Positions 26,648-36,134 of a DNA stretch of 64,000 nucleotides are shown here, one piece after another. Both the position numbers and the translations under genes were made by a program. Source of the stretch: Vibrio penaeicida (GTDB lineage Bacteria > Pseudomonadota > Gammaproteobacteria > Enterobacterales > Vibrionaceae). The stretch is from contig NZ_JAUYVM010000007.1 of assembly GCF_030689305.1 (NCBI RefSeq), forward strand, positions 62,001 through 126,000, in the 5' to 3' direction. The notes beneath the pieces were generated by a model. It saw nothing but the letters and a program-made list of their open reading frames with translations. It made no database searches and was not told the DNA's origin. Every line of letters begins with the position of its first letter. The stretch's first letter is position 1.

Positions 26648-28543
26648 CTAGTGGGTTTGGCTGAATATGTCCCGATACTGAGTCGTCTCGCCATTAAACA
26701 ACAGCTCTTGAGTTAGCGCATTGAAGTCACGACCTTGTTCAAACAGCGGCGCTACCCAAGACTCATTACAGTCTGCTCGTTTCAACCTTATGGTGTCATC
26801 TTTTATGTGGAAACACTGTTGCAAGCTGTTGTTGCTAGAATCGATAGTCACCATGCGCTTGCCGTCTACCCAAAAGAATAGGCTTCCATCAGAGAAGCTA
26901 GATTGCCCTGCGTAGTGTTCATTGAGCAGGGATTGCCCTGTAAACCAAGGCGCGTAACCACCCAACCAATCTAGAATGGTGTTTCCGACATCGCGCTGAG
27001 ACGTGGCGGTATTGTGGTGAATAGCGGGCACGCTGCCGTCGGTGGCGTAGATCAAAAACGGAATCGAATTTTTCGCTAGGTTCGGCTCCACAATTTTGGC
27101 GGTGTGATCCGACATCAGCACGACTAATGTTGGCTCTTTTACGGTGTCATGCAGTTCAGTGATAAAGGCTTCTAATGCTTTGTCGGCATAGTTCATGGTG
27201 CTACGACGCAGTTCAGGCATGGTGGATTTTCCGAACGTAAAGTCATCTTCGGATGGAAGTATTGAACCGTGCGTGGTGCCTGTGTTGATGGCAATAAAGA
27301 AGGGCTTGTCAGAATTGCTGTTCTGCATTTCGTTGATTTTGTCCATCGAGAAGCGATAGATACTGTCGTCTTGAAAACCCCATTCATTGTGCGGCGCTTC
27401 AAAGTCAAAATCTTCTTTACCGTAGGATTCTGTAAATCCAAGGGATTGAGCAAACGCTCCAACAATGCCTTTGCCACTGCCTTGAACAAAACGTGTATCC
27501 CACCCTTGCTCACGTAGCATGTGGGGCAAACATTTGTATTGGCTATTTTGTAAATGTGTACCCGCTACAATGCCGCCGTTAGGGTTAGGGTAGCTGCACA
27601 TGCTGGCAAAAATACCTTGGACTGTGCGGTATCCATCGGCATACATGGCATCCGATGTCAGCGATTTGGCACGCAGTGCATCAAAGAATGGGGTGGAGTG
27701 ATGTTCTGGGTTTGGGCTATTCATATCTACCGACGCCCAGCTTTCCAACAATACAAAGACCACATTGGCTTTTTTGAGGTCGCTGATGTTGGAATCGACT
27801 TCTTGATTGAGTGCGGCGTTGAATGCGTCGTGAACAGAAGGCTCAGGGCTGGCTGTGATACGAGAAACGGCTTTGTTTTTCCCGTTTGCAAGATAGTAAG
27901 TCACGCTGTAAGGCGCGCTCCACGCGATATATGCTTTGTCATTGTGACCAATTTTATAAGTACTCATCGGTGACTGAGGCGCATCGAACCAACCACCGCG
28001 AATAAAGGTGACGGTGAATACGAGGTAAGCCAGCGTCGCCAGTGTGTATTTACCGAGGGTTAAGCGGCTTGTCGCCATGTTCGTCCAACGACTTTTCCAA
28101 ATAATGAAGACAGACACGGTACTTAGAACGAGACCTAAAATCACCAGCGGATAATACACGGTGAAAGCCGTTATCAGTACGGAATCAACTAAACCAGAAG
28201 CCGTAAAGAGTTCAAAGGTGACGTGCTTACGTGCATCTTCAGCGTAAATAGTGTCGGACGCCGTTGCACCAATGATCCATAAAACAGCCAAACTCGCCCA
28301 AAGACGAATCGCCCATCGCATGTCGAATCGAAGAAAATTCAGAACCAGTAACACCAATGCCGCGGGTGCCGTCAATAATGCCGCTATGGTGGCATCGAAT
28401 CTCAGCCCGTAAAGCAGGCTGGTTAAGCCATCCAGACTGAATAGGCTCAGAGGAATAGAGGTAGCAGCGAAAAGGAAAATTACCTTGCTTGAAAAAGCCG
28501 TCAGCAAGAAGGTGAAAAACAGTCTTAGTATGTTTCTTATCAT
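26648..28543 (-). CDS. LTA-synthase-family sulfatase (membrane phosphoglycerol/phosphoethanolamine transferase-like)
   Basis: A 631-residue inner-membrane protein with about five N-terminal membrane segments (residues 8-180) and a periplasmic alkaline-phosphatase-fold domain. Metal and nucleophile motifs are visible: VVFVLLESWAS (metal-binding Glu), GYRTVQGIFASM (Thr nucleophile), INTGTTHGS and LVVLMSDHTAK (Asp-His). This is the LtaS/OpgB-like sulfatase family, which in Gram-negative bacteria moves phosphoglycerol or phosphoethanolamine onto periplasmic glucans or lipids. The true substrate cannot be told. It lies between gmk and yicC on the same strand. Its 3' end overlaps an imperfect 18-base tandem duplication. 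Confidence 0.75.
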   Translation of the reverse strand: MIRNILRLFFTFLLTAFSSKVIFLFAATSIPLSLFSLDGLTSLLYGLRFDATIAALLTAPAALVLLVLNFLRFDMRWAIRLWASLAVLWIIGATASDTIYAEDARKHVTFELFTASGLVDSVLITAFTVYYPLVILGLVLSTVSVFIIWKSRWTNMATSRLTLGKYTLATLAYLVFTVTFIRGGWFDAPQSPMSTYKIGHNDKAYIAWSAPYSVTYYLANGKNKAVSRITASPEPSVHDAFNAALNQEVDSNISDLKKANVVFVLLESWASVDMNSPNPEHHSTPFFDALRAKSLTSDAMYADGYRTVQGIFASMCSYPNPNGGIVAGTHLQNSQYKCLPHMLREQGWDTRFVQGSGKGIVGAFAQSLGFTESYGKEDFDFEAPHNEWGFQDDSIYRFSMDKINEMQNSNSDKPFFIAINTGTTHGSILPSEDDFTFGKSTMPELRRSTMNYADKALEAFITELHDTVKEPTLVVLMSDHTAKIVEPNLAKNSIPFLIYATDGSVPAIHHNTATSQRDVGNTILDWLGGYAPWFTGQSLLNEHYAGQSSFSDGSLFFWVDGKRMVTIDSSNNSLQQCFHIKDDTIRLKRADCNESWVAPLFEQGRDFNALTQELLFNGETTQYRDIFSQTH

Positions 28544-28611
28544 TGTGAACTCGGGTAAAGCAGATATTGACGCAAGAAAAAGGCAAGCGAAGCTTGCCTT
28601 AAAATAGACGA

Positions 28612-29478
28612 TTATTCGATGTTTTGGATCTGCTCACGCATTTGCTCAATTAGAACTTTCAGTTCTACGCCAGATGCAGTGATGTCTGTGCTGATGGATT
28701 TGGATGCCAGCGTGTTCGACTCGCGGTTGAATTCTTGCATCATGAAGTCGAGTTTACGACCACACGCGCCACCCTTCTTAAGGATGTTGTTGGCTTCTTT
28801 TACGTGTGAGTCCAAGCGATCCAATTCTTCAGCGACATCGGATTTTTGAGCCAAAAGAATCAGCTCTTGTTCGACGCGTGAACCTTCTAGCTCGATCTTG
28901 GCCTCTTCAAACTTGGTGAGTAGGCGTTCGCGCTGCCATTCTAGAATTTCTGGCATGCGCGCACGAACCTTGACTACTTGCTCGGTGATGGAAGACAAAC
29001 GCTGCTTAATCAGAGCTTTCATGTTTTCGCCTTCACGGCCACGAGCGTCAATAAAGTCTTTTAGCCCTTCATCAAAGGCAGCTAATAGGTCTTTGTTGAT
29101 GGCATCCATGTCTTGCTCTGGGGTTTCCATTACGCCTGGCCAGTTCATGACTTGGAATGGGTTGATGCGGCTATCTTCACCCGTCATCGACATCACTTGA
29201 TTGGCGGCATTGATCACTTGCTGTGCCAAATCTTGATTGATGGTGATTTCACCTTTTGCAGCTGGGTTCGCTTCAAAGCGCAGGTGACATTCTACTTTTC
29301 CGCGTGCCAGCTTCTTGCGAAAGCGCTCACGAAGGATAGGTTCAAGACCACGGAATTGCTCTGGCAAACGAAAGTAGGTTTCTAAATAGCGTTGATTGAC
29401 GGAGCGAATCTCCCAAACTGCGCTGCCCCAGTCACCTTTGATTTCTTTTCGTGCATAAGCAGTCATGCTGTAGATCAT
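28612..29478 (-). CDS. yicC: YicC-family endoribonuclease
   Basis: At 288 residues this matches E. coli YicC (287), now known as an RNase family involved in small-RNA turnover. Diagnostic are the start MIYSMTAYARKE, the segment WEIRSVNQRYLETYFRLPEQ and the C-terminal KKGGACGRKLDFMMQEFNRESNTLASK. It is divergent from rph, with a shared promoter region of about 190 bases, the conserved arrangement in gammaproteobacteria. Confidence 0.94.
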   Translation of the reverse strand: MIYSMTAYARKEIKGDWGSAVWEIRSVNQRYLETYFRLPEQFRGLEPILRERFRKKLARGKVECHLRFEANPAAKGEITINQDLAQQVINAANQVMSMTGEDSRINPFQVMNWPGVMETPEQDMDAINKDLLAAFDEGLKDFIDARGREGENMKALIKQRLSSITEQVVKVRARMPEILEWQRERLLTKFEEAKIELEGSRVEQELILLAQKSDVAEELDRLDSHVKEANNILKKGGACGRKLDFMMQEFNRESNTLASKSISTDITASGVELKVLIEQMREQIQNIE

Positions 29479-29666
29479 TGAATTGTCCTTTGCTCGCGGA
29501 GATGAAAATTTTGAATGAGCGGTATAGTAGCATAATCACCGAGCGAGGTACGAGATCTCCGGTGGTTTGCCGCGATGTAGATAGTCGCCATGGCTAGGCA
29601 GCACGAGTGAATTCCTATATACTTTGCCTCCAACCAGATTCGCCTCCCCATGAAAGGTATTTATCC

Positions 29667-30383
29667 ATGCGTCCAGACGATCGCACCGCGGAACAAGTTC
29701 GCCCAATCAAAATTACTCGTAACTATACTGCGTATGCAGAAGGCTCCGTGCTTGTCGAGTTTGGCAATACTAAGGTGTTGTGTAACGCCAGTGTGGAAGA
29801 AAATGTGCCGCGTTGGCTGAAAGGTCAAGGCAGAGGCTGGGTAACAGCGGAATACGGTATGTTGCCACGTGCAACCCACACTCGTAATCGCCGTGAAGCC
29901 GCGAGTGGTAAGCAAGGCGGTCGTACAATGGAAATCCAGCGACTGATTGCTCGCAGCTTACGTGCAGTCGTTGATTTAGAAGCCATGGGTGAAGTCATGG
30001 TGACTGTTGACTGTGATGTTATCCAAGCGGACGGCGGTACACGTACTGCATCTATTTCTGGTGCAAGCGTTGCGATGGCTGATGCGTTCCAGCACTTGGT
30101 AGAGCAAGGTAAGCTAAAAGCGAACCCAATGAAAGGGCACGTTGCTGCTGTTTCTGTTGGAATCGTTGAAGGAAAAGCGCTATGCGACCTTGAGTATGTT
30201 GAAGACTCAGCAGCAGAGACCGACATGAACGTTGTTATGACGGAAGACGGTCGTATGATTGAAGTGCAGGGCACCGCAGAAGGTGAACCGTTTAGCCACG
30301 AAGAATTATTGGAGTTGCTGGCGCTAGCGAAAACCGGCATCAATTCCATTGTAGAAACGCAGAAGAAAGCGTTAGAAAACTGA
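29667..30383 (+). CDS. rph: Rph, ribonuclease PH
   Basis: A phosphorolytic 3'-5' exoribonuclease that trims tRNA 3' ends. The ATG at 29667 ([14 protein letters not shown]) is chosen because the family starts exactly so and AAAGG lies nine bases upstream; the open frame reaches 20 codons further back. The protein is 238 residues, full length, unlike the truncated Rph of E. coli K-12. Motifs seen are [36 protein letters not shown] (phosphate and RNA binding) and [17 protein letters not shown] strong terminator follows. Confidence 0.97.
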   Translation: MRPDDRTAEQVRPIKITRNYTAYAEGSVLVEFGNTKVLCNASVEENVPRWLKGQGRGWVTAEYGMLPRATHTRNRREAASGKQGGRTMEIQRLIARSLRAVVDLEAMGEVMVTVDCDVIQADGGTRTASISGASVAMADAFQHLVEQGKLKANPMKGHVAAVSVGIVEGKALCDLEYVEDSAAETDMNVVMTEDGRMIEVQGTAEGEPFSHEELLELLALAKTGINSIVETQKKALEN

Positions 30384-30390
30384 TTAAATG

Positions 30391-30421
30391 AATAGCTCCT
30401 CACTGAGGGGCTATTTTTTTG
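30391..30421 (+). terminator. rph terminator
   Basis: A GC-containing stem (AATAGCTCCTC with GGGGCTATT) closed by a four-base loop and followed by seven T residues, immediately after the rph stop codon. This separates rph from pyrE, whose own start is about 85 bases further on. Confidence 0.85.
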
Positions 30422-30506
30422 TCTACTCTGTTTATGTTTCTCATCAATCGGAGAGTCATTGATGGAGTAGGCGACGAAACACACTAAGAAAATAGAGAGA
30501 AAATTA

Positions 30507-31148
30507 ATGAAAGCATACCAGCGTGATTTTATTGAGTTTGCACTAGAGAAAGAAGTGCTTAAGTTTGGCGAATTTACTTTAAAATCTGGTCGTAAGAGCC
30601 CTTACTTCTTTAACGCTGGCTTGTTCAATACCGGTCGTGATTTGGCGAGACTAGGGCGTTTTTATGCTGCTGCTTTGGCTGATTCTGGTATTGATTACGA
30701 TGTGTTGTTTGGCCCTGCGTATAAAGGCATTCCAATTGCAACAACGACAGCTGTTGCATTGGCCGATCACCACGATGTGGATACGCCATACTGCTTTAAC
30801 CGTAAAGAAGCAAAAAACCATGGTGAAGGTGGCAACCTAGTCGGCAGTCCGCTAGAAGGACGCATTATGCTGGTGGATGATGTAATTACAGCGGGCACAG
30901 CGATTCGTGAGTCGATGGAAATCATTAAAGCGAGTGGCGCGGACTTAGCGGGTGTTCTAGTGGCGATTGACCGCCAAGAAAAAGGCAAAGGTGAATTGTC
31001 TGCCATTCAGGAAGTGGAGCGCGACTTTGGTTGTGCCGTTATTTCGATTGTGAGCTTGACGGATCTTATTTCTTACCTCAAAGAGAAAGGTGGGAATTCA
31101 GAATACCTTGAAGCTGTAAAAGCGTACCGCGCAGAATTCGGAATTTAA
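30507..31148 (+). CDS. pyrE: PyrE, orotate phosphoribosyltransferase
   Basis: Transfers orotate onto PRPP to give OMP in pyrimidine synthesis. At 213 residues it equals the E. coli protein. Visible are [19 protein letters not shown] at the N-terminus, the flexible loop [13 protein letters not shown] and the PRPP-binding motif [12 protein letters not shown]. It lies directly after rph, as in E. coli, where transcription attenuation between the genes couples pyrE to UTP level; here too a T-tract hairpin lies between them, so similar control is plausible. Confidence 0.97.
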   Translation: MKAYQRDFIEFALEKEVLKFGEFTLKSGRKSPYFFNAGLFNTGRDLARLGRFYAAALADSGIDYDVLFGPAYKGIPIATTTAVALADHHDVDTPYCFNRKEAKNHGEGGNLVGSPLEGRIMLVDDVITAGTAIRESMEIIKASGADLAGVLVAIDRQEKGKGELSAIQEVERDFGCAVISIVSLTDLISYLKEKGGNSEYLEAVKAYRAEFGI

Positions 31149-31177
31149 CTTAGCGATAGAGTTAAAGTACAAATGTT

Positions 31178-31207
31178 AAAAAAGACAGCCTAGGCTGTCT
31201 TTTTTTA
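31178..31207. terminator. Bidirectional terminator between pyrE and the lipid A acyltransferase
   Basis: A perfect eight-base stem AGACAGCC/GGCTGTCT (31183-31190 with 31193-31200) flanked by an A run on one side and a T run on the other, located between two convergent genes. It should act for both strands. Confidence 0.9.
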
Positions 31208-31232
31208 TTGATAGGTCTTGAACCAACAGAGG

Positions 31233-32171
31233 TCAGTCGTTATAAAGGTACCCACGTTCACTGCCATCGTGCATGGTTTTGAATCGACGGTGCATCCACA
31301 TGTACTGATCCATGCCTCGGGTGATGACTTTCTCTATGGCTTTGTTCATGACGATCGCCGCACCTTCAGCATCTCTTCTTGGGAATTGAGCACTGATATC
31401 GCTGTCTATTTCTAAGCAATACTGATTCCCACTTCGCAAGCTTGATGCCGTAATGACAGCACATTTACCCATATCGACTAAAAATCCGGTGCCAGAAGGG
31501 GTACAAGCTTTTTCGTATTCAAAAAAAGGAACATAAACGGAGTTTTGGCTGCCGTAATCCTGATCCGGTAGATACCACAATCGCCCACCCGACTTCAGAA
31601 CGCGGACCATGCCACGAACGTCCTCTCTATCGACCATTTGATGTCCGAATCGAGTTCGTCCCCAATTCTGAATAAAGTCGACCACTGGGTTTTCGTGAGG
31701 GCGATATACCCCATAACCTGGTGCAAATTGGCTGAAAGCGCGAGCGGTAATCTCAAGGTTTAGCATGTGAGTACAAACAACCAGCACCCCTTTGCCTTGA
31801 GCTTCTAGATCTAGGATATGCTGATCGTTTTTAAAATTGATGATGCGTTTGAAGCGCCAGTTGGGCCAAAACCACGCAATGCCAGTTTCTATCAGTGCAA
31901 GACCGGAGTTCTTGTAGACTTCATCTGTGATACGTTGCTTTTCGGACTCTTCCATGTCTGGAAAGCAAATTTCCAAATTCTTGCGAATGATTTTGGCGCG
32001 TTTTTTAATGAGCGGTGCCACAGCTTTGCCCAAGCCTCTACCCATCTTCTTTAAGAATGGGTAAGGGAAAAGCGTTACGATCAGCGCTAACAAGCCAAAT
32101 CCAAACCATACCAACCAGAAACGAGGATGAAGTAATCCTTTGTGAAATCTTGCCGTTTCAAACTTTTTCAT
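31233..32171 (-). CDS. lpxL: Lipid A late acyltransferase (LpxL/LpxN family)
   Basis: An inner-membrane acyltransferase that adds a secondary acyl chain to Kdo2-lipid A. It has 312 residues, one N-terminal membrane anchor (about 17-38), the catalytic HX4E pattern in CTHMLNLEITARAF and the region GRLWYLPDQDYG. V. cholerae has two such genes (lpxL and lpxN) beside slmA; only one is present here, so the chain specificity (laurate, myristate or 3-hydroxylaurate) cannot be assigned with certainty. Three bases separate it from slmA, so they are probably cotranscribed. Confidence 0.85.
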   Translation of the reverse strand: MKKFETARFHKGLLHPRFWLVWFGFGLLALIVTLFPYPFLKKMGRGLGKAVAPLIKKRAKIIRKNLEICFPDMEESEKQRITDEVYKNSGLALIETGIAWFWPNWRFKRIINFKNDQHILDLEAQGKGVLVVCTHMLNLEITARAFSQFAPGYGVYRPHENPVVDFIQNWGRTRFGHQMVDREDVRGMVRVLKSGGRLWYLPDQDYGSQNSVYVPFFEYEKACTPSGTGFLVDMGKCAVITASSLRSGNQYCLEIDSDISAQFPRRDAEGAAIVMNKAIEKVITRGMDQYMWMHRRFKTMHDGSERGYLYND

Positions 32172-32174
32172 GGA

Positions 32175-32765
32175 TTACTGAATCTGCGCACTGAGCAGTG
32201 CCCAGTACTCCTCAAAATTGTCGGTTGGCTGGTATTTGAAATCGGAACGGACAAATCGATTTAAGCTGCCTTCTACTTGACCAAGTAATTGGGTAGCCAA
32301 AATGCTTTCGTCGACTGGGAAGGACTTACCTTCTCGAAGCTTACGCTCACGAAGGATCTGGCGTAGTTGGGTTTCGATGCGTTCAAACAGTTGATTGATT
32401 CGCTCACGTAAACGCTCGTTTTCAAACATCAACGCATGGCCAGACAGAATGCGTGAAAGACCTGGGTTGCGTTCTGAAAACGCGAGAATGAGCTGCATAA
32501 CCAGTCGAATACGCTGAAGCGTGTCTTTTTCTTCATCCAGAATGCGGTTGATGCGAGACATCAGAGCGTCTTCAATGAATTCGATTAAGCCCTCGAACAT
32601 GCGAGCTTTACTAGGGAAATGGCGATATAGCGCGGCTTCGGAAACACCTACTTGTTTGGCAAGTTTGGCTGTCGTAATGCGAGAGGCTCCATCAGTGGAC
32701 TCCAGCATTTCAGCCAGTGCCTGTAGGATTTCTTCACGACGATTTGATTTTCGATTGCCAGTCAT
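32175..32765 (-). CDS. slmA: SlmA, nucleoid occlusion factor
   Basis: A TetR-fold DNA-binding protein that blocks FtsZ ring assembly over the chromosome. It has 196 residues (E. coli 198). The start [20 protein letters not shown] and the HTH region [20 protein letters not shown] with [14 protein letters not shown] are specific to SlmA. It lies downstream of coaBC on the same strand. E. coli has dut between them; the 155-base gap here leaves no room for it. Confidence 0.96.
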   Translation of the reverse strand: MTGNRKSNRREEILQALAEMLESTDGASRITTAKLAKQVGVSEAALYRHFPSKARMFEGLIEFIEDALMSRINRILDEEKDTLQRIRLVMQLILAFSERNPGLSRILSGHALMFENERLRERINQLFERIETQLRQILRERKLREGKSFPVDESILATQLLGQVEGSLNRFVRSDFKYQPTDNFEEYWALLSAQIQ

Positions 32766-32881
32766 TCAGTCCATTCCTTAATTTTGGCAGAAAATTTACA
32801 AGCCAGCATTTTAGCGCCAGCCAGCTAAAGAGGCTAGAGATACACTCGTGATTTTCAAGGAATAAAAGAATTTGTTGTTTG

Positions 32882-32902
32882 CAGCGCTCAGTAAGAGCGC
32901 TG
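32882..32902 (-). terminator. Hairpin after coaBC
   Basis: An eight-base perfect stem (CAGCGCTC at 32882 with GAGCGCTG at 32895) and five-base loop, 19 bases after the coaBC stop. The following minus-strand sequence is only moderately T-rich, so termination may be partial or the structure may serve RNA stability. Confidence 0.45.
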
Positions 32903-32920
32903 TTTATCGAAGAGAAATTG

Positions 32921-34132
32921 TTATTTGCTAGGCGTCATCTGCGCAGCGATTTCTTCCATCAAGGCTTTGCCCAGCTCGACTTTACTGGCGGTAGGCAAGA
33001 TTTTATCCCCATCTTTCCAGAATAAATGCAGAGCGTTGCTGTCGCTATTAAAGCCGAGCCCTAGAATGGACACATCGTTGGCACAAATCATGTCTAAATT
33101 CTTTTTGGCGAGTTTGCTTTGCGCATAAGTTTCGACATCTTGTGTTTCAGCCGCAAAACCGACAGTAAAGGGACGATCCTCTTTAAGCTTGGCAACGGAG
33201 GCAATGATGTCTGGGTTTTTGACCATCCGAATCGTCATGGTATCGCTGTCGTCTGTTTTCTTGATTTTCTGATCGGCAATGGTTTCTGGTCGATAGTCAG
33301 CGACCGCAGCGCATCCAATGAAGACATTATGTTTTACAGCTTGCTCCAAGGCAGCTTGGTGCATTTCTGTAGCGCTGTCGACATCAATTCGATTCACACC
33401 CACAGGCGTGGGTAACGCGACGGGACCGCTGATTAACGTGACGTTAGCGCCTAATTTCGCCGCTGCTCTGGCAATGGCAAACCCCATTTTTCCCGAGCTG
33501 TGATTCGATATATAACGAACCGGGTCGATGGCTTCGCGAGTGGGACCTGCGGTAATCACCACGGATTTACCCGATAGCACCGAAGGGGTGAAAAAATTTT
33601 CACATAGGTGAACCAACTGCATCGGTTCGAGCATTCGACCTTGTCCTACGTCCCCACAAGCTTGCTCACCGGAAGCGGGTCCCCAAATTTCCATTCCTCG
33701 GCGGCTTAATGTCTGGATGTTTTCTTGTGTCGCTAGGTTGGCATACATTTGCTGATTCATAGCAGGAGAAACGGCGATGGGGGCATCCGTTGCCAGAACG
33801 AGTGTCGTTAATAAATCATTGCCCAACCCCGATGCCATACGCGCGATCAAATCAGCGGTTGCAGGAGCAAGCAGCACTAAATCTGCCCATTTGGCGAGTT
33901 CAATGTGCCCCATAGAAGCTTCAGCGGCGGGATCGAGTAAGCTGTCTGATACTGGTCGACCGGATACGGCTTGCATCGTCAGAGGGGTGATGAACTCTTT
34001 GGCTGCATTCGTCATAACGACTTGCACTTCTGCTCCTCGTTCGATGAGCCTGCGAGTGAGTTCGGCACATTTATACGCAGCAATTCCGCCGCTAATCCCT
34101 AAAAGTATTTTCTTTCCTGCTAGTGTCTGCAT
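32921..34132 (-). CDS. coaBC: CoaBC, phosphopantothenoylcysteine decarboxylase / phosphopantothenate-cysteine ligase
   Basis: A bifunctional coenzyme A enzyme. The N-terminal flavoprotein CoaC part has [15 protein letters not shown], the PAMNQQM substrate loop and the active-site Cys in [10 protein letters not shown]. The C-terminal CoaB ligase part has [17 protein letters not shown] and [11 protein letters not shown]. The start at 34132 (MQTLAGKK) aligns with the E. coli start MSLAGKK and gives 403 residues; an upstream ATG at 34162 and further open frame are possible but add unmatched residues. CoA made here also supplies the phosphopantetheine that the peptide synthetases need, though through a transferase not in this window. 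Confidence 0.95.
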   Translation of the reverse strand: MQTLAGKKILLGISGGIAAYKCAELTRRLIERGAEVQVVMTNAAKEFITPLTMQAVSGRPVSDSLLDPAAEASMGHIELAKWADLVLLAPATADLIARMASGLGNDLLTTLVLATDAPIAVSPAMNQQMYANLATQENIQTLSRRGMEIWGPASGEQACGDVGQGRMLEPMQLVHLCENFFTPSVLSGKSVVITAGPTREAIDPVRYISNHSSGKMGFAIARAAAKLGANVTLISGPVALPTPVGVNRIDVDSATEMHQAALEQAVKHNVFIGCAAVADYRPETIADQKIKKTDDSDTMTIRMVKNPDIIASVAKLKEDRPFTVGFAAETQDVETYAQSKLAKKNLDMICANDVSILGLGFNSDSNALHLFWKDGDKILPTASKVELGKALMEEIAAQMTPSK

Positions 34133-34185
34133 GCTGCGTTTCTCAAGTTGGTTTTGTTCCATACCCACTAACCATATCAAATATA

Positions 34186-34467
34186 TATACTCAAACCACC
34201 TCAAGATGCTAGGTTCAGCGGCTTCTTATCCATAGATTGGGGGCTTGATTTTCAGGCAAGGCACCAATTTGCAGATCTAGTGGCTCTAAATCAAGAATTG
34301 GTAACGCAGCATGAAAACCAAGCAAACTCGCCCTTGGGAGCTCATCTTCTGTCCCATTTCATCGTCAAAGAACTTGGAAAGGACTCGTCATTCCACTGTG
34401 TTCTTTTCCTTGAACTGAAACAGAAGATAGAGCTCTGAATCCTGCACCTTGAGATGGTTTGAGTATA
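34186..34467. mobile_element. MITE-like inverted-repeat element
   Basis: A 282-base element bounded by 24-base inverted repeats (34186-34209 and 34444-34467, consensus TATACTCAAACCAYCTCAAG) with only two mismatches. Inside are further pairing arms: GCTTGATTTTCA near 34243 pairs with TGAAAACCAAGC near 34311, and GAGCTCATCTTCTGT near 34339 pairs with ACAGAAGATAGAGCTC near 34421, so the whole would fold into a branched structure. It contains no gene and lies between divergent coaBC and the cytochrome c peroxidase. It looks like a non-autonomous repeat of the kind scattered through Vibrio genomes. Confidence 0.6.
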
Positions 34468-34898
34468 TTTTTAATAAGACCTTAAACCTCCTCATTAAAT
34501 TTCTGAGTAAGTCTTGCCCATTTTTCTGGCTTTTGGTGTGCTACAAGAGGCGTTTGTCATTCAAAGTGAATCTCTTAAATTTCATGATCTTATGTTTTGA
34601 TTTTAATCAATGAATCGGTGAATAATTTTAAGGCGTTTTTCTTCTGTTTTTTTACTCAGGCATATCAACCTATTGATAAGAATAACAAATAAGAGGTTGA
34701 TAATTTATTCATCTAGTTTGTCGATAAATGTCATCGATTTTTTGCGTTGTCCTTTTTTTAACCACTTATTTTTAATGTCTTACACATGGTGTGGTTATAC
34801 ATGGTCAGTTGTGCTGTCGGCTTGTTCTATACCACCTGTGTTGTGTCGGAATACACGGTGACGTTTCGTTCACTGAAAACATAATAAGGTAGACAACA
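34468..34898 (+). promoter_or_regulatory. Long AT-rich leader of the cytochrome c peroxidase gene
   Basis: About 430 bases without a supportable gene. It contains a perfect FNR box (listed separately), a near match TTGATAAGAATAAC at 34672 and an AT-rich stretch that could carry the promoter. The small open frames across it lack ribosome sites and family resemblance. Confidence 0.45.
34597..34610 (+). promoter_or_regulatory. FNR box upstream of the cytochrome c peroxidase
   Basis: TTGATTTTAATCAA is an exact match to the FNR consensus TTGAT-N4-ATCAA. It is about 290 bases before the ccp start codon. Dihaem peroxidases are commonly induced under low oxygen through FNR, so activation from here is likely, with a long untranslated leader. 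Confidence 0.7.
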
Positions 34899-35885
34899 AT
34901 GAAAATAATGACGTTTGCTACACTGGCGGCTTTCTCTTTTGGAGTGCAAGCCCAACCCCTCTTCCAGGAGCCTATTGAAGCGATTGTTCCTGCTGAGGGG
35001 CTTAACACCTCTTTGGTCAAACTTGGGAAAAAGCTTTGGTTTGATCCTCGTTTATCCAAGTCGAATACTATTTCATGTAACTCTTGCCATAACTTAGCAA
35101 CCGGTGGGGTGGATAACCTCCCGAGTTCGATTGGTCATGGTTGGCAAATTGGCCCCATCAATTCACCGACGGTATTGAATGCGGAGTTGAACTTCGTTCA
35201 GTTTTGGAATGGGCGAGCGGAAGACTTAAAAGCCCAAGCCGCAGGACCTATTGAAAACCCAAAAGAGATGGCGTTCACCCATACGTTAGCGATTGATACA
35301 ATCAAATCGATTCCTGGTTATCAAGCATTGTTTAAAGAGGCATTTGGTAAAAGCAGTTTTGGTATCGATGAAATTACGGTTGCTATAGCGGAGTTTGAGA
35401 AAACGCTGCGTACACCTAATTCACCTTTCGACTTGTGGCTAACAGGTCAATCGGATGCGATATCGGATGTACAAAAAGAAGGGTATGCACTGTTCAAACA
35501 AAAAGGTTGTACAGCTTGTCATAGTGGTCCTTTATTAGGTGGTCAGAACTATCAGAAAATGGGGTTGGTTAAACCGTTTGCGACGGATAACCCTGATGAA
35601 GGTAGAAAAGCGATAACCGGTAAAGAGTTTGATAAGTTTGTCTTCAAAGTTCCGACGCTGAGAAACATCGAACTTACCTATCCTTACTTCCACGATGGTT
35701 CAGTTTGGGATTTGAAACAAGCAGTAAAAACCATGGCAGATATACAGTTGGGGCAGGCACTAAGTGATGATGAAGCCGAAAAAATCACAGAGTTCTTGAA
35801 ATCTCTGACTGGCGAGCAGCCACGTATTACTCTTCCTCTACTGCCGCCTTCGAGTTTTGACACACCCCGACCAGATGTTGGTTAG
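34899..35885 (+). CDS. ccp: Dihaem cytochrome c peroxidase (periplasmic)
   Basis: Reduces hydrogen peroxide in the periplasm with electrons from cytochrome c. It has 328 residues with a signal peptide (MKIMTFATLAAFSFGVQA-QP) and two haem c motifs, CNSCH at 60-64 and CTACH at 204-208. The regions KLGKKLWFDPRLS, WNGRAEDLKAQAAGPIENP and KVPTLRNIELTYPYFHDGSV are typical of the CcpA/MauG-like peroxidase family. It stands alone, behind an FNR box, consistent with use under microaerobic or anaerobic conditions. Confidence 0.93.
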   Translation: MKIMTFATLAAFSFGVQAQPLFQEPIEAIVPAEGLNTSLVKLGKKLWFDPRLSKSNTISCNSCHNLATGGVDNLPSSIGHGWQIGPINSPTVLNAELNFVQFWNGRAEDLKAQAAGPIENPKEMAFTHTLAIDTIKSIPGYQALFKEAFGKSSFGIDEITVAIAEFEKTLRTPNSPFDLWLTGQSDAISDVQKEGYALFKQKGCTACHSGPLLGGQNYQKMGLVKPFATDNPDEGRKAITGKEFDKFVFKVPTLRNIELTYPYFHDGSVWDLKQAVKTMADIQLGQALSDDEAEKITEFLKSLTGEQPRITLPLLPPSSFDTPRPDVG

Positions 35886-35951
35886 CGGCATCGACAGATA
35901 AACAACGAATTTTGCTAGTGACTGTGTTTATCTCATTGCAGAGTTTGTTTA

Positions 35952-35976
35952 TAGAGAGGGCGTCGCGCTCTCTCTA
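35952..35976 (+). terminator. Possible ccp terminator
   Basis: An imperfect inverted repeat (TAGAGAGGGCG, TCG, CGCTCTCTCTA) about 70 bases after the ccp stop. There is no uninterrupted T tract after it, so the assignment is tentative. Confidence 0.4.
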
Positions 35977-36134
35977 CTATCATCTTTCTAGTTCACCCGT
36001 AACATGAACGTGGAATTTACTGATTCCTCAATTTCATAAAGATCGTTGCTCGCTCGAAATTTGCTATTTGCTAATTGATATAAAACGACATTCTCTATCC
36101 AATGAGCCTCATTATTCTTTTGCAGGTCGTTTCG

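Noticed and set aside
32766..32920. dut between coaBC and slmA, as in E. coli
   Set aside because: The gap is only 155 bases and holds just a hairpin.
34673..34861. Small open frame upstream of the cytochrome c peroxidase
   Set aside because: No ribosome site, no family resemblance, and it lies in an AT-rich leader.
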